64,000 nt of DNA from Chromatiales bacterium (GTDB lineage: Bacteria; Pseudomonadota; Gammaproteobacteria; Steroidobacterales; GCA-2729495): NCBI GenBank assembly GCA_024234935.1, contig JACKNI010000001.1:1-64000 (forward strand). The letters are read 5' to 3'. Positions 46,224 through 55,032 of the stretch are shown piece after piece. The notes below the pieces were generated by a model that saw nothing but the letters and a program-made list of their open reading frames with translations, did no database searches and was not told where the DNA came from. Position numbers and translations under genes: made by a program. Positions within the stretch are counted from its first letter, which is position 1; each line of letters opens with the position of its first letter.

Positions 46224-46282
46224 GAGTAGAAGCGGCTTCAGCCGCGATCCGGACGCGACACCGGATCGCGGCTGAAGCCGCT
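46220..46282. repeat. REP palindrome 3, interrupted by the IS110 element
   Basis: A 22-base perfect stem (46231-46252 with 46261-46282) has an eight-base loop. The tip GTAGGAGTAGA at 46220-46230 supplies the aldo/keto reductase stop. The right arm stops at GAAGCCGCT (46274-46282), and the missing CCTAC reappears at 47444-47448 behind the IS element. Joining the halves restores the arm seen at 3547-3569. Confidence 0.95.
46280..46282. repeat. Left copy of the IS110 target core (GCT)
   Basis: GCT borders the left end of the element and recurs at 47441-47443. The CT pair in it is the likely crossover core. Confidence 0.7.
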
Positions 46283-46300
46283 TGTGTCTTTCTTCCCGGT

Positions 46301-46306
46301 TAATCT
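46301..46306 (+). promoter_or_regulatory. Probable -10 box of the circular-junction promoter
   Basis: TAATCT lies 17 bases after TTGCTT, but only when the element's right end (ending TTGCT) is joined to its left end (starting T). The promoter would thus form in the excised circle and drive bridge RNA and recombinase. In the integrated copy the upstream bases read CCGCTT instead. Confidence 0.5.
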
Positions 46307-46311
46307 CAAGG

Positions 46312-46478
46312 CGAGAGCGGAGTACGGCAGGCCGATGAGCCGGAGTGCTGCGAGCACGTGTAGGAGCGCAGGCCGCCGTACCCCGTACTCCCGCCGTCAA
46401 GCCCGAACAGTTGCTCGAGTGTCAGCTCGAAACCGCACAAGCGTGGGCCAGGCGAGAGTGCTCTCAGGGCTGAGTTTA
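46312..46478 (+). ncRNA. Predicted IS110 bridge RNA with target and donor guides
   Basis: Loop 1: stem 46319-46327/46383-46391 (GGAGTACGG/CCGTACTCC) encloses the inner hairpin GTGC-TGCGA-GCAC (46345-46357). On its 5' side AGCCG (46338-46342) equals the left target. On its 3' side GTAGGAG (46360-46366) is the complement of the right target CTCCTAC. Loop 2: a short stem 46401-46405/46444-46448 encloses hairpin TCGAG/CTCGA (46415-46430). ACAGTTGCT (46407-46415) equals the element's right end 47435-47443, and CACAAGC (46436-46442) is the complement of the left end GCTTGTG at 46280-46286. This is the LTG/RTG, LDG/RDG layout of IS110 bridge RNAs. RNA ends are approximate. Confidence 0.88.
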
Positions 46479-46494
46479 ACGCGGGGAGAAGCAC

Positions 46495-47427
46495 ATGACA
46501 GCGTATGTCGGGATTGATGTGGCCAAGGCCACGCTGGTGCTGTGTCTGCAGCCGGAGGGGCGCACATGGAAGCGACCCAATACACCAGCAGGGCGGGCGC
46601 AGGTGGTGGCAGAACTGCAGGCGGTGCAACCGGAACGGATCGCCCTGGAAGCCACCGGTGGCTATGAACGGGCCATCTGGCAGCAGCTGCAAGCCGCTGG
46701 GCTGACCGTGGTGCGACTGCAGCCACGACGGGTCAAGGCCTTGGCCCGGGCACTGGGCTGGCAGGCCAAGACGGATCCGTTGGATGCCGCCTTGCTGGCC
46801 GAGGCCGCCCGGATCCTGGTGGTGCCGGTGACGATGGCGCCCGATGCGGCGACCGAGGCCTTGCGGGCGCTGGTCGATCTGCGTCGACAACTGGTCAGTC
46901 AGCGCGACGACAATCAGCGTCGACTCAAGCAGAGTTCCGCCGTGGTTGCCCAGCGGGTGCTCAACCGGATCAACGCCAGCCTGCAGCGGGAGATCCACCA
47001 ACTCGACCGCAAGATCAAGGCGCAGCTGGCGGTCACGGCCACCACAGACCTGGCTACAGCGCCAGGCGTGGGACCGGTCTTGCAAGCCACGCTGGCGGCA
47101 CGACTTCCGGAACTGGGCCGCTTGGGTCGCCGGCAGATCGCGGCGTTGGTGGGCATTGCACCGTACAACGCGGACAGCGGAGCCCATCAGGGTAAACGGC
47201 ATATCCGTGGTGGCCGCGCTGACCTGCGGCGCGTGCTCTACATGGCTACCTTGGCTTCCATCCGTGCCAACTCGATAATCGCCACGACCTATCGGCAGCT
47301 GCTCGCCCGCGGGAAACTCAAGAAAGTGGCCATCGTTGCCTGCATGCGCAAGTTGCTCATCATGCTCAACGCCATGGCCCGCGACCACACCACTTGGGCA
47401 CCACCGACCCTCTCAGGTGTGGCCTGA
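46495..47427 (+). CDS. IS110-family recombinase (transposase)
   Basis: The 310-residue enzyme has an N-terminal RuvC-like DEDD domain: D8 (VGIDVAKA), E52 (ALEATGGYE), D94 and D97 (KTDPLDAAL). A coiled-coil over about 120-185 and a C-terminal Tnp domain follow, with the catalytic Ser at about residue 228 (NADSGAHQGKR). GGGGAGAAG precedes the ATG. The gene is intact, so the element may be active. It would use the bridge RNA encoded upstream to bring the REP target and the element's ends together. Confidence 0.95.
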   Translation: MTAYVGIDVAKATLVLCLQPEGRTWKRPNTPAGRAQVVAELQAVQPERIALEATGGYERAIWQQLQAAGLTVVRLQPRRVKALARALGWQAKTDPLDAALLAEAARILVVPVTMAPDAATEALRALVDLRRQLVSQRDDNQRRLKQSSAVVAQRVLNRINASLQREIHQLDRKIKAQLAVTATTDLATAPGVGPVLQATLAARLPELGRLGRRQIAALVGIAPYNADSGAHQGKRHIRGGRADLRRVLYMATLASIRANSIIATTYRQLLARGKLKKVAIVACMRKLLIMLNAMARDHTTWAPPTLSGVA

Positions 47428-47440
47428 AAAAAAGACAGTT

Positions 47441-47443
47441 GCT
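47441..47443. repeat. Right copy of the IS110 target core (GCT)
   Basis: GCT closes the right end of the element and is followed by CCTACC, the rest of the REP arm. It matches the left copy at 46280-46282. Confidence 0.7.
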
Positions 47444-47533
47444 CCTACCTCTTCCACACACGGCAGAGGTTGTGGGCCGGAGGCTGCGTCCGTATCCTCT
47501 GCCGGCGTTTTGGCTTTCGATCGGGCGAGGTGT

Positions 47534-48511
47534 ATGAGCGACCAGCAACTGATGTTCGTGTTTCCGGGGCAGGGCTCCCAGTATCGGGGCATGGGCAGCG
47601 ATCTCTATCGCGATTTCGCCACCGCCAGGCAGGTTTATGACCAGGCCAGCGAAGTGCTCGGTTTCGATCTCTGCAAGCTGTCCTTCGAGGATCCGGCCGA
47701 TGAGATCGGCCTGACCCGCAACACGCAACCCGCACTGCTGACCCACGAGATCGCCTGCCTGAAAGTCTTCACCGAGCTGACCGGCGGGCGTGTACAGCCT
47801 GCGCTGGCGGCCGGGCACAGTCTTGGTGAATACAGTGCGCTGGTTGCCGCCGGGGTGCTGGAATTTGCGGATGCGTTGAAACTGGTGCGCCGGCGTGGCG
47901 AGCTGATGGGTGAGCACGGCGAAGGTGGCATGCTGGCGCTGACCCTCGATGTCGAGACGGCACGGCCACTGGCCGACCGGCATTACTGCCAGGTCGCGAG
48001 CTGCAACCTGCCCGACCAGACGGTGGTCGGCGGCCGCGATGCCGATCTCGACGCGCTGGCCGCGGATCTCGCGGTGCAGATGCCACGCAAGCGCGCCATA
48101 CGCCTCGCGACCGAGGGCGCATTTCATACCTATTTCATGGTCGCGGCCGCACGCCTGTTCCGCGCCGACCTGGATGCCACGACTTTCTCGGCACCAAAGC
48201 TTGGCGTGCTGTCCAACTACACGGGCGGTGTGCATGAGCCTGCACCAGACACGATTCGCACACGGCTTTTCTTCCAGCTCTTCAATCCCGTCAACTGGGT
48301 GGGTTGCCTGAATACGGCCATCGCCGCGCAGCTGACCAGCTTTGTCGAGTTCGGTGGTGGTCTCGGCAGCGGTGATGGCCCGGAAAGCAAGCGGCCGAAT
48401 CTGGAAAGCATCATCCGCAAGACGCTGAAGACGGCGGAGCTTGAGGCCCACCATGTCGCCGCGATCAACAGCGATACCTTGCGGGCGGCAGCCGCCTCGT
48501 TCGCTGGCTGA
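47534..48511 (+). CDS. Malonyl-CoA:ACP transacylase-like protein (FabD family)
   Basis: The 325-residue acyltransferase starts MSDQQLMFVFPGQGSQYRGMGSD, and GHSLGEYSAL contains the nucleophilic Ser at residue 96. EGAFHTYFM gives the partner His. The C-terminal VEFGGGLGSGDGPESKR differs from standard FabD (which has VxEVGPGKVLTG), so the acyl group or carrier protein could differ. It stands outside any fatty acid cluster, downstream of the IS. A GCGAGG ribosome site precedes the ATG. I would call it FabD-like rather than fabD. Confidence 0.85.
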   Translation: MSDQQLMFVFPGQGSQYRGMGSDLYRDFATARQVYDQASEVLGFDLCKLSFEDPADEIGLTRNTQPALLTHEIACLKVFTELTGGRVQPALAAGHSLGEYSALVAAGVLEFADALKLVRRRGELMGEHGEGGMLALTLDVETARPLADRHYCQVASCNLPDQTVVGGRDADLDALAADLAVQMPRKRAIRLATEGAFHTYFMVAAARLFRADLDATTFSAPKLGVLSNYTGGVHEPAPDTIRTRLFFQLFNPVNWVGCLNTAIAAQLTSFVEFGGGLGSGDGPESKRPNLESIIRKTLKTAELEAHHVAAINSDTLRAAAASFAG

Positions 48512-48521
48512 GCGCTGCGGA

Positions 48522-49172
48522 ATGCCCGATCTCATCGCCCAGTTCATCGATATCGCCCTGCACCTCGATGTGCACCTGGATGCCCTGGTCGGCGACTACG
48601 GGACCTGGGTGTATGCGATCCTGTTCCTGATCGTGTTCTGCGAGACGGGTCTCGTCGTGCTGCCGTTCCTTCCCGGCGACTCGCTGCTGTTTGCTGCCGG
48701 GGCGCTGACCGCTTCCGGGCGTCTGGACTTCAGCCTGCTTGCGCTGCTGCTGATCGTGGCGGCGATACTCGGCAATACGGTCAACTACTGGGTTGGACGG
48801 CTGGTCGGGCATGAGCTCAAGTTGCGTTTTCCACGGCTGATACGCCAGGATCATCTGGACAAGACCCACGCCTATTTCGAACGCTACGGTGGCAAGACCA
48901 TCGTCATCGCGCGCTTTGTGCCGATCGTGCGCACGGTAGCGCCCTTCGCGGCCGGTATCGGGCAGATGAGTCATCTGCGCTACCAGATCTACAACGTGAT
49001 CGGCAGCCTGCTGTGGGTGCTGTTGCTTGTGCCGGCCGGCTATTTCTTCGCCAACGTGCCCTTCGTGAAGAACAATTTCTCGGTGGTGGTGCTGGGCATC
49101 GTCTTTCTGTCGATCCTGCCGGGCATCATCGGCGTGGTTCGCGCGTGGGCCGCACCAAAGCGCGGGATCTGA
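48522..49172 (+). CDS. DedA family membrane protein
   Basis: The 216-residue inner-membrane protein has the DedA pattern FCETGLVVLPFLPGDSLLFAAG, GNTVNYWVGRLVG and the cytoplasmic FERYGGKTIVIARFVPIVRTVAPFAAG. DedA proteins are undecaprenyl-phosphate or phospholipid flippases tied to membrane potential. ATG 48522 starts 10 bases after the acyltransferase stop. It is convergent with the ParA-like gene. Confidence 0.93.
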   Translation: MPDLIAQFIDIALHLDVHLDALVGDYGTWVYAILFLIVFCETGLVVLPFLPGDSLLFAAGALTASGRLDFSLLALLLIVAAILGNTVNYWVGRLVGHELKLRFPRLIRQDHLDKTHAYFERYGGKTIVIARFVPIVRTVAPFAAGIGQMSHLRYQIYNVIGSLLWVLLLVPAGYFFANVPFVKNNFSVVVLGIVFLSILPGIIGVVRAWAAPKRGI

Positions 49173-49207
49173 GATCCGCACGGGACTCCGTGAAACGCAG
49201 AGGGGAT

Positions 49208-50005
49208 TCAGGGCATGCCGTCGCGCAGTCCCTGATAGGTGCGCAGGTCGACAATCTCCGCGGACGACAGCCCGGGATCCGGTGACTCGCCGGAATTGAG
49301 GATATCCCGGCTGGTGAGCGGTGTATTCAGCCGCTGTTCAAGCCAGCTGGTCAGCGACAACCAGCTGAGCAGGTCCTTCTTGCTGCGCGAACTGTGCATC
49401 TCGTGAATGCTGATGCCCTCGTCGGCCGCATGCACATAGTTCTGGCTGTCGCGCAGGGCGCCGATGATGGGAATCTGCAGGCGGTCAAGAAAAGACATGA
49501 GCTTCTTGAATCCCAGCGTGTTTTCCCGCACACGGTTGGCTACCACGCCGAGCCGTCCCATGCGTCGGCTGACCTTCGCAACCAGCAACAGGTCAGCGAT
49601 CAGCCGCGAGGCTGCGTGGATGTCGATCGAAGAGGGCAGGACGGGCACCAGGATTGCGTGCGCTCCGGGCGTGAACTCGGTGAGCTGCGCCGTGGTCATG
49701 GCAGCAGGTGTGTCGATCACCAGGTAACGGATCTCGTTTGGCACCCGCAGCTGGAAACTGCGCGTCATTCCCATCCGGGTTTCATAGGCAGCGATGCCGT
49801 AAATCGCCGGCTGGTCCTTGGGGCGCTTCTTCAGCCAGCGAATGCTGGACGCCTGCGGATCGAAATCCATCAACGCCGTGGGGCGGCCTATGGACGCCAG
49901 GTAGCCTGCCAGGTTGATCGCGAGCGTCGTCTTGCCCGAACCGCCCTTGGGATTCAGGACGACGATCTTGCGCAGCTCGCGATGACTGGGAATGCTCAGT
50001 GCCAT
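49208..50005 (-). CDS. ParA family ATPase
   Basis: The 265-residue protein has the deviant Walker A VVLNPKGGSGKTTLAINLAGYL, ALMDFDPQASSIRW and YLVIDTPAAMTT. It resembles orphan ParA proteins that position cargo on the nucleoid or membrane; there is no ParB or centromere array nearby. ATG 50005 fits a start of MALSIPSHRELRKIVVLNPKGG. It follows the epimerase gene by 17 bases on the same strand, so it may be the last gene of the propionyl-CoA operon, though a functional link is not obvious. Confidence 0.88.
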   Translation of the reverse strand: MALSIPSHRELRKIVVLNPKGGSGKTTLAINLAGYLASIGRPTALMDFDPQASSIRWLKKRPKDQPAIYGIAAYETRMGMTRSFQLRVPNEIRYLVIDTPAAMTTAQLTEFTPGAHAILVPVLPSSIDIHAASRLIADLLLVAKVSRRMGRLGVVANRVRENTLGFKKLMSFLDRLQIPIIGALRDSQNYVHAADEGISIHEMHSSRSKKDLLSWLSLTSWLEQRLNTPLTSRDILNSGESPDPGLSSAEIVDLRTYQGLRDGMP

Positions 50006-50022
50006 GGGACTCCGCCTGTTCC

Positions 50023-50427
50023 TCAGGCTTCTTCTATTTCGACCAGCGTACCGCAAAAATCCTTCGGATGGAGAAACAGGACCGGCTTGCCATGGGCCCC
50101 GGTCTTCGGTTCACCATCGCCCAGCACGCGGAGGCCGGCGGCTTTCAGCCGGTCGCGGGCTGCCAGGATGTCTTCCACCTCGTAACAGAGATGGTGCATG
50201 CCACCGGCCGGATTGGCCTGCAGAAAGCGCGCAATCGGCGAATTCTCGCCAAGCGGGGCCAGCAGTTCGATCCTGGTGTTGGGCAAATCGACGAATACGG
50301 TCGTGACGCCGTGTTCCGGCAGGTCCCGGGGTGCGGACACCCGTGCGCCGAGTGTGTCCCTGTACGTGGCTGTCGCGGCTGCGAGGTCCGCGACCACGAT
50401 CGCCACATGATTGAGTCGTCCGATCAT
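50023..50427 (-). CDS. mce: Methylmalonyl-CoA epimerase
   Basis: The 134-residue VOC-fold metalloenzyme interconverts (2S)- and (2R)-methylmalonyl-CoA. It starts MIGRLNHVAIVVADLAAATATYRDTLGARV with the metal His in NHVAIVV, and has GGMHHLCYEVEDI (second His) and GTLVEIEEA with the metal Glu. Its start overlaps the meaB stop by four bases. It provides the epimer needed by the mutase in the same operon. Confidence 0.94.
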   Translation of the reverse strand: MIGRLNHVAIVVADLAAATATYRDTLGARVSAPRDLPEHGVTTVFVDLPNTRIELLAPLGENSPIARFLQANPAGGMHHLCYEVEDILAARDRLKAAGLRVLGDGEPKTGAHGKPVLFLHPKDFCGTLVEIEEA

Positions 50428-51443
50428 TTCAGCTTGCCGTCCTTCCAGAAGTTCTGTACCAGTTCCTGCGCAGCGACGCGCGGCGACAGTTTGCCTGCTG
50501 CGACCGCCTGTTCCAGCGTCTGCATGCGCGCAGCCGCTGCAGGATCTTCACGGAGCAGTGCGAGCAGGCTCTCGGCCGTTTCACTCCACAGCCAGCGCCG
50601 CGCCTGGCTGGCTCGCGCAGCGGTGAAATCACCGCTGGCCTGCATCGTATCCCGGTACTTTTCGATCAGCGTCCAGATCCGGTCGATGCCCCGGCCTTCG
50701 AGTGCCGAGCAGGTCTCGACCGGCACCTGCCAGCGTACCGAACGCGGGCGCAGGAACCGGAGCGCGTTGCGGTAATCAGCGGCCGAACGCTCTGCGGCGG
50801 TCGCAAGCTCGCCATCAGCCTTGTTGACCACGATGAGATCGGCGAGTTCGACGATGCCGCGCTTGATGCCCTGCAATTCGTCGCCACCACCGGGGAGCAG
50901 CAGCAGCAGAAACAAATCGGTCATCCCGGCAACGGCGGTTTCGGACTGGCCGACGCCGACTGTTTCGACGATCACGACGTTGAAGCCGGCGGCCTCGACC
51001 AGCAGGATGGTTTCGCGCGTATGGCGTGTGACGCCGCCAAGCGTACTGCCGGCGGGCGACGGGCGAATGAAGGCCTCCACCCGCCGCGACAGGGTTTCCA
51101 TGCGCGTCTTGTCACCGAGTATCGAGCCACCCGACAGGGCAGAGGACGGATCGACGGCGAGTACGGCGACCTTGTGGCCCTTGTCGATGAGGTGATTGCC
51201 GAAGCTCTCGATGAACGTGGACTTGCCGACGCCCGGTACGCCGGAGATGCCGATGCGGATCGACTTGCCGGCCAGTGGCGTCAGGACTTCGAGCAGCCGG
51301 TTTGCCGGTTCCCGGTCGTCGGCGCGACTGGATTCAACCAGCGTGATGGCCCGGCCGAGCGCGCGCCGGTCGCCAGCGCGCAGAGCGGCCGCCAGCTTTT
51401 CCGGGTCCCGGGTCGAATCGTTGGCCGAAGTCGGAGCCGGCAT
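50424..51443 (-). CDS. meaB: Methylmalonyl-CoA mutase-associated GTPase MeaB
   Basis: The 339-residue G3E GTPase has GISGVPGVGKSTFIESFG (P-loop), VAVLAVDPSSALSGGSILGDKTRM, VIVETVGVGQSETAVAGMTD and LIVVNKADG. MeaB (also called ArgK) protects the B12-dependent mutase from inactivation and gates cofactor delivery. It lies between pccA (11 bases) and mce (4-base overlap), which confirms the assignment. Confidence 0.95.
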   Translation of the reverse strand: MPAPTSANDSTRDPEKLAAALRAGDRRALGRAITLVESSRADDREPANRLLEVLTPLAGKSIRIGISGVPGVGKSTFIESFGNHLIDKGHKVAVLAVDPSSALSGGSILGDKTRMETLSRRVEAFIRPSPAGSTLGGVTRHTRETILLVEAAGFNVVIVETVGVGQSETAVAGMTDLFLLLLLPGGGDELQGIKRGIVELADLIVVNKADGELATAAERSAADYRNALRFLRPRSVRWQVPVETCSALEGRGIDRIWTLIEKYRDTMQASGDFTAARASQARRWLWSETAESLLALLREDPAAAARMQTLEQAVAAGKLSPRVAAQELVQNFWKDGKLK

Positions 51444-51454
51444 CGCAGTCAGTC

Positions 51455-53440
<1,986 letters not shown>

Positions 53441-53468
53441 GATTGGCTGAAAACCGTAATGGACTTGT

Positions 53469-55001
53469 TCAGAGCGGGATGTTGCCGTGCTTGCGCCACG
53501 GGTTGTCGAGTTGCTTGTCGCGCAGCATCGACAGGGAGCGGCAGATCCGTGCGCGCGTCCGGCGCGGCATGATCACATCGTCGATATAGCCGCGGCTGGC
53601 AGCGATGAAGGGATTGGCGAATTTCTGCCGGTATTCTTCGGTGCGTGCGGCGATCGCCGCCGGGTCGCCGATATCCTTGCGGAAGATGATCTCTACCGCG
53701 CCCTTCGGGCCCATCACCGCGATCTCGGCGCTGGGCCATGCGAGGTTGACGTCGCCGCGCAAATGCTTCGAAGCCATCACGTCATAGGCACCGCCGTAGG
53801 CCTTGCGCGTGATCAGCGTGATCTTGGGGACGGTGGCTTCAGCGTAGGCATACAGGAGCTTGGCGCCGTGCTTGATGATGCCGCCATATTCCTGTGCCGT
53901 ACCCGGCATGAAGCCCGGTACGTCGACGAGCGTCAGGATCGGAATATTGAAGGCATCGCAGAAGCGCACGAAGCGCGCGCCCTTGGTCGACGAGTTGATG
54001 TCCAGACAGCCGGCCAGCACCATCGGCTGGTTTGCCACCACGCCGACTGTCGAGCCTTCCATGCGGATGAAGCCGATGACGATGTTCTTGGCATACTCCG
54101 GCTGCAGTTCGAAGAAATCGCCTTCGTCGGCCAGCTTGACGATCAGTTCCTTGATGTCATAGGGCTTGGCCGGATCCTCCGGGACGAGGCTGTCGAGCGA
54201 TATTTCTTCGCGGGTCGGCGGGTCCTCGCAGGGCCAGACCGGCGGCTTCTCGCGGTTGTTGGCCGGCAGAAAATTGAAGAAACGCCGCGTGTTCAGCAGC
54301 ATCTCGACGTCGTTTTCCATCGCCAGATCGGATACACCGGAACGCGAGCTGTGGGTGATGGCACCGCCGAGCTGCTCGGCCGTGACTTCTTCATGGGTTA
54401 CGGTTTTCACGACATCCGGACCGGTGACAAACATGTAGGCGCTGTCCTTCACCATGAACACGAAGTCGGTAATGGCAGGCGAATAAACCGCGCCGCCGGC
54501 ACAGGGGCCCATGATCAGCGAGATCTGTGGAATCACGCCGGAGGCCAGCATGTTGCGCTGGAAGACCTCGGCATAGCCGCCGAGCGAGGCCACGCCTTCC
54601 TGGATCCGTGCGCCGCCGGAGTCATTGAGACCAATCACCGGTGCACCGACCTTCATCGCCTGGTCCATCACCTTGCAGATCTTCTCCGCATGCGCCTCGG
54701 AAAGCGAGCCGCCGAAAACCGTGAAGTCCTGGCTGAAAACGAAGACCAGCCGGCCATTGATTGTGCCGTAACCGATGACGACACCGTCGCCGACGATCTT
54801 CTGCTCGGCCATGCCGAAGTCGGCACAGCGATGCTCGACGAACATGTCCCATTCCTCGAAGCTCCCCTCGTCGAGCAGGAGGTCGATGCGCTCACGGGCG
54901 CTCAGCTTGCCTTTGGCGTGCTGGGCCTCTATGCGCTGCTGGCCACCACCGAGCCTGGCCAACGCGCGCTTGTCTTGCAGTTGCTGGAGAACGGATTGCA
55001 T
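53469..55001 (-). CDS. pccB: Propionyl-CoA carboxylase carboxyltransferase subunit
   Basis: The 510-residue beta subunit has the two crotonase-like halves of acyl-CoA carboxylases: GLNDSGGARIQEGVASLGGYAEVF in the N-half and VDVPGFMPGTAQEYGGIIKHGAK in the C-half, which bind the acyl-CoA and biotin. The family accepts acetyl-, propionyl- or longer CoA; its place beside mutase, epimerase and MeaB argues for propionyl-CoA. It lies 31 bases downstream of the mutase. Confidence 0.93.
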   Translation of the reverse strand: MQSVLQQLQDKRALARLGGGQQRIEAQHAKGKLSARERIDLLLDEGSFEEWDMFVEHRCADFGMAEQKIVGDGVVIGYGTINGRLVFVFSQDFTVFGGSLSEAHAEKICKVMDQAMKVGAPVIGLNDSGGARIQEGVASLGGYAEVFQRNMLASGVIPQISLIMGPCAGGAVYSPAITDFVFMVKDSAYMFVTGPDVVKTVTHEEVTAEQLGGAITHSSRSGVSDLAMENDVEMLLNTRRFFNFLPANNREKPPVWPCEDPPTREEISLDSLVPEDPAKPYDIKELIVKLADEGDFFELQPEYAKNIVIGFIRMEGSTVGVVANQPMVLAGCLDINSSTKGARFVRFCDAFNIPILTLVDVPGFMPGTAQEYGGIIKHGAKLLYAYAEATVPKITLITRKAYGGAYDVMASKHLRGDVNLAWPSAEIAVMGPKGAVEIIFRKDIGDPAAIAARTEEYRQKFANPFIAASRGYIDDVIMPRRTRARICRSLSMLRDKQLDNPWRKHGNIPL

Positions 55002-55032
55002 GCATGCACCCTTGTGCTTTTTCTGTGCGGAA

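Larger units (their letters stand above)
46283..47443 (+). mobile_element. IS110-family insertion sequence, 1161 bases, inserted into a REP
   Basis: The element runs from the break in the REP right arm to the resumption of that arm, with one copy of the GCT core. It has no long terminal inverted repeats, only weak end similarity: GTGTCTTTCTT on the left and, read inward, CTGTCTTTTTT on the right. It contains one recombinase gene. About 212 bases of structured non-coding DNA lie upstream of the gene and 16 downstream, the arrangement of the IS110 group rather than IS1111. The junctions are exact because the empty site can be read from REPs at 3510 and 5777. Confidence 0.93.

Noticed and set aside
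49208..50005. Plasmid or chromosomal partition locus
   Set aside because: No ParB gene or parS-like repeat array near the ParA-like gene.
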